Shown here in pieces: positions 52,149-61,212 of a stretch of 64,000 nt of DNA. Below the pieces are notes generated by a model that did no database searches, was not told where the DNA came from, and worked only from the letters and a program-made list of their open reading frames with translations. Each line of letters begins with the position of its first letter. Position 1 is the first letter of the stretch. The stretch is from contig OZ244795.1 in NCBI GenBank assembly GCA_965219925.1, positions 1,798,001 through 1,862,000 of the forward strand, in the 5' to 3' direction. The stretch is from Bin87 sp965219925 (GTDB lineage Bacteria > Chloroflexota > Dehalococcoidia > Lucifugimonadales > UBA3495). Both the position numbers and the translations under genes were made by a program.

Positions 52149-53708
52149 TCAAGATTGGACGCCGATGATCTTGTCCCAGTCGGTTGACTGCTGGTAGGCG
52201 TAGGCGGCCCTCATGAGGAGCGGGTCGTCGAAGTAGCGGCCGACCAGCTGCATGCTGACTGGGAGACCAGCTGACGACTTGCCCACGGGAAGGGCGAGGG
52301 CTGGATGCCCGGTGTAGTTGAAGGGCAGGGTGTTGCGAGAGCCGCTCCAGTTCATCGTCGCCAGGTTCTCCTCCACAGCCTCCAGGTAGCTACCCGGAGT
52401 TTGGTTCTTGGGCGCCGTCATGATGCATGTGGGCATCACGAGCACGTCGAGGTTAGCAAGTACGGCGTCATAGGCTTTGATGTAGGTGGGACGCACATTC
52501 TGGGCCTTGGCGTACACCCGGCCGTGGTAGTTGCGCCGGCTCAACTCGGCGGCGATGAGCGACAGCTTGCTGCGTGGCGCAAGCACGTCGGCCTGAGAGG
52601 CCCACAGCTTGTTAATGGCGGCGATGACGGAGGCGGGGTAGTAGGTCCGGGCGAAGGCGCCGAAGAACCCAGTTCTAAAAATGGCAAGGGCGCCTTCGCC
52701 CGTGAGCGCGGCCTGGGCCGCGCGGATGGTGTGGTGCTCCGGGACGGACACCTGGGATACGTCGGCACCTGCCTCTGCGAGGACGTCGACCGCCGCCATC
52801 ACCAGGTCGCGCACATCGGCCTCGGCATCGTCGAAGCCCTCCTCGAGCACCCCGATGCGCAGCCCGGACACACCGTCGGCCAGCCGGCCGAGCAGGTCAA
52901 TGCTGGTGGGGACGTCTCGTGTCTGGCGGGGATCGTAAGGGTCGTAACCCGCCGTGGCCTGGAGGGTAGCCGCCGCATCCTCCACGGTACGGGTCAACGG
53001 ACCCGTGTAGTCGATGCTCTGGTCCGAGCCGAAGCTGATACCGAAATGCGACAGCAATCCGAAGGTGGGCTTGTGTCCGACGATGCCGGAGAAAGCCGCC
53101 GGGATACGGATGGAGCCGCCCTGGTCGCCGCCGAAGGAGATGTCCACCTCGCCGGCGGCCACGGCCGCGGCGGAGCCCGAGGACGAACCGCCGGTCACGT
53201 GATCGTGGTCGTGGGGATTGAGGGGACGGCCGTAGTCGCCGATGGCGCCGCCGGTGCCGAAGCCTCCACTCAGGCCGTTCATGACGTTCTTGCCGATGAT
53301 CGTGCCCGCCTCCTTCAGCACCCGGGTGACGACAGTTGCGTCGAAGTCGGGGATGAAGCCTTCGAGGGCGAAGGAGCCGAAGCTCATGGGTATGCCTGCC
53401 ACGGCGACGTGGTCCTTGTAACTGACGGTCTTGCCGGCAAGCAGACCTTCGGCCGCCCCTTCGATTCGGCATTTCCACATCCAGGCGTTGAGCGGGTCTT
53501 CTTCCGCGCTCGGCCGGTACCCGGGCTCGCGGGCGGTAGAGACCATCGGAGGTTTGGGCTCCTCCAACCGGGCCTGCACGAAGGTGTCCAACTGTCCCAG
53601 CTGTTCCACCAGGTACTTCTGGTACTTAACGGCCTCATCGGGACTCAGGTGAATCCCCAACTCCTTGGCCACGGCCACCACTTCATCGACGTCAGGTACT
53701 GCGTACAT
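52149..53708 (-). CDS. Amidase signature family enzyme
   Basis: 519 residues from ATG 53708 (AGAGGAGAAGAG upstream; ATG 53777 is an alternative). The Ser-cisSer-Lys triad is seen: Lys in TVSYKDHVAVAG, then HDHVTGGSSSGSAAAVAAG and GGDQGGSIRIPAAF. It hydrolyses an amide of unknown identity. It appears intact and chromosomal in style, between two IS630 copies and next to fragments of an SDR and a TPP enzyme, so it is probably cargo brought in with them. Confidence 0.9.
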   Translation of the reverse strand: MYAVPDVDEVVAVAKELGIHLSPDEAVKYQKYLVEQLGQLDTFVQARLEEPKPPMVSTAREPGYRPSAEEDPLNAWMWKCRIEGAAEGLLAGKTVSYKDHVAVAGIPMSFGSFALEGFIPDFDATVVTRVLKEAGTIIGKNVMNGLSGGFGTGGAIGDYGRPLNPHDHDHVTGGSSSGSAAAVAAGEVDISFGGDQGGSIRIPAAFSGIVGHKPTFGLLSHFGISFGSDQSIDYTGPLTRTVEDAAATLQATAGYDPYDPRQTRDVPTSIDLLGRLADGVSGLRIGVLEEGFDDAEADVRDLVMAAVDVLAEAGADVSQVSVPEHHTIRAAQAALTGEGALAIFRTGFFGAFARTYYPASVIAAINKLWASQADVLAPRSKLSLIAAELSRRNYHGRVYAKAQNVRPTYIKAYDAVLANLDVLVMPTCIMTAPKNQTPGSYLEAVEENLATMNWSGSRNTLPFNYTGHPALALPVGKSSAGLPVSMQLVGRYFDDPLLMRAAYAYQQSTDWDKIIGVQS

Positions 53709-53977
53709 GAGGCTCTTCTCCTCTGACTGTAGACTTCCTGGATCGGCGGGATTTGAATCGAGATTTTCCATTTCCACCGGTCCCGGCCTTATCCGATGAA
53801 ACGAGAGGAGAGTACGCCCGCCCCTGGAAGCCTGTCAACAATCATCCCCCCGTCTTCAGGTTCGATTTCACCCTTCCCCAGCTTATGCGAGCATTATTCA
53901 TCGTCATACAGAACCACGGTAAGCCACGGAGCGCCTTGCCGCAGAGGGGATCGCTCCGTGCCAACCTGGAACTCAGG

Positions 53978-54156
53978 TCAGGGTAACGCTCGTGGTGCGC
54001 GGGCAGGGTACCGTGAAAGGGCATTTTCCTCCTTGGTCAGGAATTCTAGCAATGCCGGACCGCCGCTGGACATTGCCTCCCTGGCCCGTCCTATGGCCGG
54101 AACTATCTCTTGCGGGTCTTCGACTCTTTCGCCGTAACCGCCCAGGGTTTTAGCTA
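53978..54156 (-). pseudogene. C-terminal fragment of a TPP-dependent enzyme
   Basis: The minus strand reads AKTLGGYGERVEDPQEIVPA then RAREAMSSGGPALLEFLTKE to a stop at 53978. This is the end of the acetolactate-synthase-like TPP-enzyme fold. Everything upstream is replaced by the IS630 at 54157. Confidence 0.7.
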
Positions 54157-55307
54157 AACCAAAGCCAAGGTGGGATGTGCATTTGCGATACATCGGGGAT
54201 CGGGCTGTGATTCTCGCAGAAACCCTTCGGCCCTTGATTGCAGGATGGTGCGGCAGCGACGCTTGACTTCGTCTTTCCGGCGGGACAGCCCGTGGAGGAA
54301 GTTGCCGACCCTCTCCTGTACCAGGGCCTTGGTTCCCAAGCACAGGTTCCCGGTCGCTTCCTCCCTCACCCAGCCCCAGATCGCCTCATCGGCGTTGAAG
54401 TCAGGGCTGTAGCCAGGCAGGTTCACTAGCCGCAGTTCCAAGCCCGGCGCCCGCAGGTATTCATGGACCGCCTCCCCGCGGTGCGCTGGCGCGTTGTCCC
54501 AGATCACGTCCAACGGCCCGGAGTGCCTCTGCCGCAACCGGTCCAGGAAGGCAGCCGAGGTTCCGGAGTTGCTGTTGCCCTCCAGCTCCATCACCTCCAC
54601 CTCGCCCGTTTCCAGGCACACTGCCGAGTAGTAGCTGGCCTTTTCGCCATAGCGCGGGCTGGTCGAGTTCACCAAGGCCGGTTTTCCCTTCAGCACCCAC
54701 TTGCCCCCCAGTTCGGCGTCCGCCCGGAAGTGGGCCTCGTCGGCAAAGAATATCTTCGCTCCAGTACGCCGCGCCTCGTCCCACCGGGCGGCGTAATCCG
54801 CCACGAAGGATTCCCGCTTGTCCTGATCCGCCTTGACCAGCCGCTTCTTGGGCCGCTTCAGGACAAACCCCAGACGGTGCAGGTAGTTCAGGCAACTGCT
54901 CCGGCTCAGGCTGATACCGAAGTGCTCCCGGAGAAACTGCCGCACCACCTTCCAGTTCCAGTTGGCCATTTCTATGCCGGACATCTCGGGCAACTCCTGC
55001 ACTGCACCCTTCAACTCCGCCTGCTGCGCCTCCCCCAGGGCGGGGGGGAACCTCCGGACTGCTCGAAAATCAAGGCCCCAGGCCGGCCCTCGCCGAAGGC
55101 GGCAGCCCACCGTCCGATGGTGTGGGGATCCCGTCCCAGAGCATCCGCCGTGGCTGAAGCCGTCCAGCCCTGGGCCAATAGCCAGATGGCGTGCCAACGC
55201 TCCCTTTCCCGAGGTGTCGGCGCCAGAATCAGCCGCCGGTGCAAATCCCTGGCATCCATATGCCATTGTTGCAGGAACCTGTCTATCTCCCTCACACCCA
55301 TCACCAA
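54154..55307 (-). CDS. IS630 transposase with -1 frameshift at C7
   Basis: Frame A from ATG 55307 (MVMGVREIDRFLQQWHMDARD) holds the HTH (GWTASATADALGRDPHTIGRW). At the C7 run near 55043-55049 a -1 slip leads to frame B with KIFFADEAHFRADAEL, VIWDNAPAHRGEAV and SPDFNADEAIWGW (DDE domain). The final stop TAG uses the TA of the target duplication. Both frames look intact, so it may be active. Confidence 0.8.
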
Positions 55308-55391
55308 CCCTTCTCCGACCCCTGGACAAGCTAGCTTACTTCCATCACAAATTTACCCTATCCCCCTGCACGTTTCACCTTGGCTTTGGTT
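54157..55391 (-). mobile_element. IS630-type element, complete, with TA duplication
   Basis: 1235 bp. Ends AACCAAAGCCAAGGTGGGAT (left) and the inverse of AACCAAAGCCAAGGTGAAAC (right), flanked by TA at 54155-54156 and 55392-55393. Confidence 0.88.
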
Positions 55392-55463
55392 TAGGTCCAA
55401 AACTATAATTCCGCGCCACCGAGGGCCACCTCGACAACGAAACGGAAAAGACCATTGACTTAG

Positions 55464-55600
55464 GAACCACGAAGTCCACCTCGGCTGGACTTGCCAACGT
55501 CCCGGGCAACCTCGACGGCTGCCCAGCCTCGGGCAAAATGCCTTTTCTGCTCCAGAGCCACCCGGGCGGCCGCCGGGGATCTTTCAGGCCCAAAACCCGC
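55464..55600 (+). repeat. Duplicated block C, copy 1
   Basis: Nearly identical to 61213-61277 for the first 65 bp (AACCACGAAGTCCACCTCGG, GACTTGCCAACGTCCCGGGC) and clearly similar for about 70 bp more. In both places it directly precedes a plus-strand gene. Confidence 0.88.
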
Positions 55601-55613
55601 GCCGAACCCCAGC

Positions 55614-56594
55614 AGGATGTTTGCATGGCGAGGGACTACGCCGAAAAACGGCTGGAGGTACTCGAGAGAAAAGTTGGAAGAACTTCACGCTCAAGGCAGG
55701 ATACTACTTGGCCAAAATGGAAAACCTAGGCGCCGAGGCCACATTCAATACCTCGACGAAATGCCGCCGGGCGGCAAGGTACAAACGCTTTGGGATGACC
55801 TACCAAGGATAGCCAACTCATCACCAGAGCGAACCGGCTACCCGACACAGAAACCCGTCGCCCTCGCCGAACGCATCATCAAAGCCTCATGCCCAGAAGG
55901 TGGCGTTGTGCTGGATTGCTTCGCGGGCTGCGCCTACGCCGCCGTCGCGGCGGAGCGTCTTGAAAGGAACTGGATTGCGTGCGACATCAACCCCAGGGCA
56001 TGGACGGTATTCAAACGCCAGTTCTCCAAGCCGAAATTGACGATGCTCACCTGCGACGAGCCGACGCACAACCTGCAAAAAGTCCTGCTCGGAAACATGG
56101 CCACCGTCCGCGGCCCTCACGAGCTGCCGACACGCACCACTCCAATTCAGGAATCGACGCCGCCGGCGTTCAAACTTACGGACAGGCCACGTCAGTTCAA
56201 GACACCGGCCAGCATCATCCCTGAACCCGAAATGCTCGAGATCCTGCTCACAATGTCAGGGCACATAGCCTGGTGCTGCGGATTCGCCAACCGAATGCCA
56301 GACGGCTCCATCAAGAAGACGACCCGCAACTTCCACCTGGACCACCTAAATCCAGTCAGCAAAGAAGGCACGAGCCACCAGATCACGAACCGAGCACCGC
56401 TCTGCCCCTACCACAACATCAAGAAAAGCAACCACCGGATGCACTTGGCCGAGTACCGAGAGAGAATCCGACAGGACGACGAAATGATGGTGAACGACAC
56501 CTCTGAGTTGATCAACCTAGACTACGCATTTCACCGAACCCTGAACATTTACTCGTCCCGAATAAAGCAGAAGGAACTACCCATTTATCAATAA
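55614..56594 (+). CDS. DNA methyltransferase C-terminal half fused to an HNH nuclease
   Basis: About 325 residues after block C. The first part (WRGTTPKNGWRYSREKLEEL, TGYPTQKPVALAERII, VVLDCFAGCAYAAVAAERL, NWIACDI) is the C-terminal half of a beta-class methyltransferase with the SAM motif as CFAGCAY; the catalytic (D/S)PPY half is missing. From about residue 210 an HNH domain follows (CCGFANRMPDGS, FHLDHLNPVSKEGTS, NRAPLCPYHNIKKSN) with its His-Asn-His. Open frame extends upstream to 55491, through block C. A nuclease with a SAM-fold appendage, or the remains of a single-chain R-M protein. Confidence 0.7.
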   Translation, partial: RMFAWRGTTPKNGWRYSREKLEELHAQGRILLGQNGKPRRRGHIQYLDEMPPGGKVQTLWDDLPRIANSSPERTGYPTQKPVALAERIIKASCPEGGVVLDCFAGCAYAAVAAERLERNWIACDINPRAWTVFKRQFSKPKLTMLTCDEPTHNLQKVLLGNMATVRGPHELPTRTTPIQESTPPAFKLTDRPRQFKTPASIIPEPEMLEILLTMSGHIAWCCGFANRMPDGSIKKTTRNFHLDHLNPVSKEGTSHQITNRAPLCPYHNIKKSNHRMHLAEYRERIRQDDEMMVNDTSELINLDYAFHRTLNIYSSRIKQKELPIYQ

Positions 56595-57073
56595 CGGACT
56601 CAGCGCAAGCGGCGCTTGCCGAACGGCAAATGCAAAGGCGTAAGCCCAACGCCAGACGAGCCCCTCTTACAGGCCAATCAGGAAATGAACGGAAACCGTT
56701 ACCTCGGGCGACGGAACTCAGTCAAAATCGCTGGCCACCGGAGCTGGTTTTCCGACGATTCTCGTAACCGTCCGTGGACCACCCACGGTTGACGAAAACC
56801 GCAACCACCACGGCAGTCGCCGTCCCCGCACAAACGGGTTTACGTAAGGCATGTTGTGCGATCCTGGCACAGAACGGCCCTATCAGCCTCAGCGTCTATA
56901 CCGCACTGCAAAGTCCCTGGACGAGCGCGCAGGAAGCAACGTTTCGAAAGCGTGTAGTTCTCCAAGCCCAAACTTGACCAAGCAATCATCTACGGCGTAG
57001 AACGAATCGCTGGGCAGAATGATGGCAGCTGCGCTCCAACACCGCAGCCAACACGACCAAGAACGGAGGAGCA
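56595..57073 (+). other. Spacer with a possible gene relic
   Basis: No intact gene. Near 56950 the wording AGTTCTCCAAGCCCAAACTTGAC resembles the methyltransferase segment at 56020, so a decayed copy may lie here. Confidence 0.35.
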
Positions 57074-57346
57074 ATGAGCCAACCCATACCTACAACGCCC
57101 GAAGAAGCGGCGCGCATATCAGCCCAGATCGCGGAGTACGAAGCCATCTCCGACCGCCTGCGAGCCGAAACCGAAGGGATGAGCCAACAGAATCCCCACC
57201 AGTGGGCAGGCATGAACTCCGACCAAGACCTCACCCTAGCCGGCACGCTGCCGGAACTGCTGGAAAAACTGAGGCCCGGAGGTGACCGACAACGCATGGT
57301 GGCGGTACTCTACCTGGATCCCGACCCGCCAGAGATGATCCTGTGA
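57074..57346 (+). CDS. Small hypothetical protein
   Basis: 90 residues behind CGGAGGAGCA. Helical N-terminus (PTTPEEAARISAQIAEYEAISDRL) and an end MVAVLYLDPDPPEMIL. No family recognised. Its stop overlaps a GTG start of the next frame, suggesting one transcript. Confidence 0.5.
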   Translation: MSQPIPTTPEEAARISAQIAEYEAISDRLRAETEGMSQQNPHQWAGMNSDQDLTLAGTLPELLEKLRPGGDRQRMVAVLYLDPDPPEMIL

Positions 57347-57664
57347 TCGTCGGTTACTACAGCAGTCGCAGACCAATGATGAGAACCCACGTGACGTTGC
57401 CCAGGCTGGGCACTGAAGGCCACATCGACATCCTGGTCGACACCGGAGCACAGGTTACGTGCATCCTTGGGGCCGACGCCGGCATACGGTGGCCTGCCCA
57501 TCGTCGTGACACGCGACGACCGCAACGACTACATTGACGTTCTCGAGGCGGCCGACGACGGCGACCTGAACCCGCTGGTGGCATTCACAGCAAGGCGGCA
57601 ACGGCGGTCAATCCTACAGACAATATCTTCCTTCGGTAACACCCAGCGGAGCCAACGAGCATGA
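57343..57664 (+). pseudogene. Retropepsin-like fragment joined out of frame to a Fic-like C-terminus
   Basis: From GTG 57343: GYYSSRRPMMRTHVTLPRLG then IDILVDTGAQVTCIL, the VDTGA active-site motif of retropepsin-like aspartic proteases. Near 57470-57485 sense moves to another frame: AYGGLPIVVTRDDRNDYIDVLEAADDGDLNPLVAF, like the C-terminal end of Fic-domain proteins. Neither half is complete. The second frame ends at 57664, overlapping the next start (ATGA). Confidence 0.5.
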
Positions 57665-58353
57665 GCGACAAAATGAGTCAATCCAACGACCAACCGCCAT
57701 CGCAGCACGGCAGACAAGACAACCGCCCTGACGCGCCGGACCTCCTGTTTCGCCCGCCGCTTCCAACAGACGACGGCTGGGAATACTACCGACGAGGACC
57801 CCAACTACTGGCCTCAATCGGAAATTGGTCCTGGATACGCCGCGCGTCACGAGAAAGACTCGCCAGGCAGCGCAAGGGACAAGACGGGGAATACACCCAC
57901 CACTGGTGGATCAAGGACCAATGCTCCCCAAAGACCCCCGCCATCTCAAAGGACGCCCAGGCCCTGGCCAACACGTGGGGACGGCCACTACACCGCTCGA
58001 GGGCCGAACCCGAGGCCGAACCCGTCTTCTCACCAACCGAAATACGGTTCAACGCTCCAGAAGACGGCCGCGACGATTTCCGTTACCCGCCCCACGGGAT
58101 CAAAAACGAGAAGGCCGGCCAACTGGCCGGCTACGGCTCGTGCAACACGGACATGATGCCCTACGACCAGCTGGTCGCCGCCACCATGCTGGTGATCAAG
58201 CACCACCTGGGCGACGACGTGGTAGTCAAATCAGACGGCGATCACCGCAGCGGCACCTGGAGTGCTGCGGTGAACCTCTACCTGAGGACGTTCCCGGACC
58301 GCGACGTGCCCAACCTCGACAACTGGCCCGGCGCCCGGGGACACGTGAAGTGA
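57661..58353 (+). CDS. Hypothetical protein of the element
   Basis: 230 residues starting in an ATGA overlap. N-terminal Gln/Asp-rich tail, then WEYYRRGPQLLASIGNWSWIRRASRERLARQRKG, and a C-terminal YDQLVAATMLVIKHHLGDDVVVKSDGDHRSGTWSAAVNLYLRTF that may be an alpha/beta domain. No family recognised. Confidence 0.55.
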   Translation: MSDKMSQSNDQPPSQHGRQDNRPDAPDLLFRPPLPTDDGWEYYRRGPQLLASIGNWSWIRRASRERLARQRKGQDGEYTHHWWIKDQCSPKTPAISKDAQALANTWGRPLHRSRAEPEAEPVFSPTEIRFNAPEDGRDDFRYPPHGIKNEKAGQLAGYGSCNTDMMPYDQLVAATMLVIKHHLGDDVVVKSDGDHRSGTWSAAVNLYLRTFPDRDVPNLDNWPGARGHVK

Positions 58354-58382
58354 GGACGTAGCCTCGGCCACCCTGACCCGTC

Positions 58383-58400
58383 GAGTAGCGAAATCGCCTC
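58383..58400 (+). repeat. GAGTAGCGAAATCGCCTC motif, copy 1 of 3
   Basis: An exact second copy is at 58717-58734 and a two-mismatch copy (GAGTAGCGAAATTTCCTC) at 60488-60505. All are in the same orientation, two just before short frames and one at the joint of duplicated block A. Confidence 0.8.
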
Positions 58401-58419
58401 TGACTCAGTCGTAGCCGAA

Positions 58420-58560
58420 ATGCTTGGGTTGGACATCACCAACGAATCCATAAATGAAATGCTGGAACACTACCGTGTGCTTTTTGCCAGCGAACCCAAC
58501 GTGAATGGCCACAACAAACAAATTGTCGAAGCCTTGGCCGAACACAAGCAGTCAACATAG
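58420..58560 (+). CDS. Possible 46-residue protein
   Basis: ATG 58420 reads MLGLDITNESINEMLEHYRV ... VEALAEHKQST. Helical, acidic, 20 bp after the first GAGTAGCG motif. No clear ribosome site. Confidence 0.35.
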   Translation: MLGLDITNESINEMLEHYRVLFASEPNVNGHNKQIVEALAEHKQST

Positions 58561-58749
58561 TGGGATCGACCAACCACCCGTAAAAGCCGTACCAACCGTC
58601 CGCACGCGTCCCCGCCGTGCCCTCGTACCCTGAAAAGCCGCGCGGAAACGACCAAAACGCGAATACGCAATCCGTCACGAATTTGATGGTGTTCAGGCCC
58701 TGCCCCAGCAAATTCCGAGTAGCGAAATCGCCTCGTAAGGGAGCAACTC

Positions 58750-58878
58750 ATGGACAATATGCCACAGCTTGGCGAAACATGCCCCGAGCACGACGCCGAC
58801 CAGAGCACAGAAACCCCTCAACTTCCAGGAGATGAACAGCGTCCAGAGAGGCTGCTCGGCGGCCCGAACTGCTCTTGA
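58750..58878 (+). CDS. Possible 42-residue protein
   Basis: GGGAGCAACTC precedes ATG 58754 or the slightly earlier in-frame region; the product reads MDNMPQLGETCPEHDADQST and ends GGPNCS. It has two Cys. Lies 16-20 bp after the second GAGTAGCG motif. Confidence 0.35.
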   Translation: MDNMPQLGETCPEHDADQSTETPQLPGDEQRPERLLGGPNCS

Positions 58879-59037
58879 ATGCGGGAAACCGAAAAGCGGC
58901 CCGTGAGGCCGCTCCGAATGGGCTTCCTGCGAGTTGAGGCTGACGGTTCGCCGTCCCCCGACGCGCCGGACATACGCAAAGCGATCAACCAGCGCTTAGC
59001 TGAAGCAGCGCACGACCAAGACGTTCCGCCGCAATAA
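58879..59037 (+). CDS. Possible 52-residue protein
   Basis: ATG 58879 directly follows the previous stop. MRETEKRPVRPLRMGFLRVE ... IRKAINQRLAEAAHDQDV: basic start, one helix. No family recognised. Confidence 0.35.
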   Translation: MRETEKRPVRPLRMGFLRVEADGSPSPDAPDIRKAINQRLAEAAHDQDVPPQ

Positions 59038-59087
59038 CCTCAGATGAAGTTCCGACGAAGCGAAACCAGAACAGGATTACGCTACTA

Positions 59088-60368
59088 AACCGAAGCCAAG
59101 GTGAAATCTACATTGGTTGGGTTGGAAAGACCGGTGTGGACGGGGCGAGTGAGTTCTGCGGCGCGCCTGAAGGATGGTCCGACAACGCCGCTGGACTTCG
59201 TCCCGGCGGTGGGCCAGATGGGTGAAAAAGTCGCCGACCCTTTCCCGTACTGCGGCACGGGTGCCCAGGCACGAGTTGGCGGTGGCCTCCGCACGTGCCC
59301 ACCCCCAAATTGCCTCGTCAGCGTTGAAGTCTGGACTGTAGCTGGGCAGGTTCATTAGGCGCAGGTGTAAGCCAGGCGTGGTCAGATAAGTGCGTAGCGC
59401 ATCACCCCGGTGGGCTGGCGAATTGTCCCAGATCACGATCAGTGGTTCAGTGTGCCGCTCTCGCAACTGACCTAAGAACGCAGCCGAGGTAACGGAGTTG
59501 CTGTTGCCCTCCAGTTCCATCACCTCCACCTCGCCGGTCTCCAGGCACACCGCCGAGTAGTAGCTGACCTTCTCCCCGCGTCGCGGGCTGGTGGAGTCCA
59601 CCAGGGCCGGTTCTCCTTTCAGCACCCACTTGCCCCGCAGATCAGCATCCGCCTGAAAGTGGGCCTCGTCAGCGAAGAATATCTTGGCCCCAGTCCGTCG
59701 GGCTCCCGCCGTCAAAGCGACATACTCCGCCACAAAGGCTTCCCGCCGCGCCGGGTCCGCCTTGAGCAAACGCTTCTTGGGACGCTTCAGCGCAAACCCC
59801 AGCCGGTGCAGAGCCTGTCCCGTGCTTGACACGGGATAGTTCAGACAACTGCTCCGGCTCAGCGCCAACCCGAACCGTTCTTGCACAAACCGGCGCACCA
59901 CCCTCCAGTTCCAGTTGGCTAGCTCAATGCCCGCCTGCCTGGGCGCTTCCAGCACCGCCCTCTTCAACTCGGCCTGCTGCCCCCCAGTCAGCGCGGGGGG
60001 GAACCTCCCGACTGCTCAAATGACAACGCCTTGGGACCACCCTCCGCAAACATCGTGGCCCATCGGCCGATGGTGTGAGCATCCCGACCCAACGCCCGGC
60101 CTACCGCCGTGGCCGTCCATCCCCCGTGTCAAGCACGGGGCAGGCTCTGGCCCAGCAGCCACATCGCGTGCCACCTCTCCCGTTCCCGTGGTGTCGGCGC
60201 CCGATACATCCGTCGTCGTACCTCAGCCTCATCCATTTGCCACCGCTCCAGCAGCGGCCCCATCTCCGTCGTGCCCAACTGCAACCCCCACTCCGATGCG
60301 ATCACCAAACAACTCAACCACCGCCAATTCTACCCACCGCCAGTGCGGGTTTCACCTTGGCTTCGGTT
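59088..60368 (-). mobile_element. IS630-type element with inactivating palindrome insertions
   Basis: 1281 bp; ends AACCGAAGCCAAGGTGAAAT and the inverse of AACCGAAGCCAAGGTGAAAC, flanked by TA at 59086-59087 and 60369-60370. Transposase frame B (59077-59967) has the DDE motifs but carries an extra PVSSTGQA peptide after CLNY. Frame A (from 60317) is stopped by a second short insertion near 60123-60148. The C7 slip site near 59995-60001 is kept. A C-terminal frame change is also seen. Confidence 0.82.
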
Positions 60369-60508
60369 TAGGATACCGACTGAATGCCGAACGAAGTAGC
60401 GGCTCCGGTTGAAATTTCGGAGTGCTGGGCCGATGACGAAATCCGTCAACTCACTGGATGATATACGAACCCGCCACGCCAGAATCGGAGTAGCGAAATT
60501 TCCTCGAG

Positions 60509-60845
60509 CGTAGGCCAACTCCTACTCCAGAGGTGTGGCATGAGTTCCAAGTGGCTGACCGGCAACGGAGCCAGGTCCCTGTCCCGTCTCATGAGACATT
60601 ACGAATTCTCGCCAGCCTTCACCCGCAACCTGGTCGAACTCCTGGGCAACAACCCAGACACCTATTACATCATCGGACCCGACTACCGGATACCGGAACC
60701 TTCCGAAGAAGAAAAGGCGCAGTGCATACAAGCGTTGCAGCAAATTGGGTTCGCCACCCAGAACATCGAGAGCGCCTTGTCTACGTTGGGCGTGCCGCCT
60801 GGCGGACACCACCCGCCCAAACGAAGTAGCAAAAAGGATGCCTGA
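60509..60845 (+). pseudogene. Duplicate 3' third of gene X (block A, copy 2)
   Basis: Encodes the last 111 or so residues of gene X with one visible change (FTTQ to FATQ), from VGQLLLQRCGMSSKWL to RSSKKDA. There is no N-terminal part; the joint is at the third GAGTAGCG motif. Spacer similarity to block A continues to about 60955. Confidence 0.85.
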
Positions 60846-60951
60846 GTCAAAGTAGCTGGCCGAGCGTAGGGCGCCCCCCGAGTGGGGTGTGTCTGCAAGA
60901 TGCCGCCACAGCCGGCTCGGCTCACGAGTTCACCAGAACTCCCCACGTACA

Positions 60952-61130
60952 CGGTTGCTGGCCAGCAACCACATGATGCTGCGCCAGAGGCGCTGCGTGG
61001 CTCGTTTCCAGCCTCAATGCAGGAAATCCCCTCTGGACTCGCTAAGGGGCTCTGCGTGGCCCCAGCGCAAGAATTTAGGGCATCTACTCAGCGTTTGCCA
61101 TTGACCGCAGAGCCGCAGAAGGAAAACGAA
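60952..61130 (+). repeat. Duplicated block B, copy 2
   Basis: Homologous to 48410-48590. It directly follows block A copy 2 here, whereas copies A1 and B1 are 1.7 kb apart with the lipoprotein gene between. Confidence 0.85.
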
Positions 61131-61212
61131 AGCCGCCCGCATGAACTCTGGCACGACAGCGTGGGCAGACGGCCTCAGCCGTAGTTGCCAGCCTAAACCA
61201 GGTTCAGGGTAG

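Noticed and set aside
52305..53726. 473-residue plus-strand frame
   Set aside because: Opposite the amidase; Gly/Arg/His-rich shadow without a domain.
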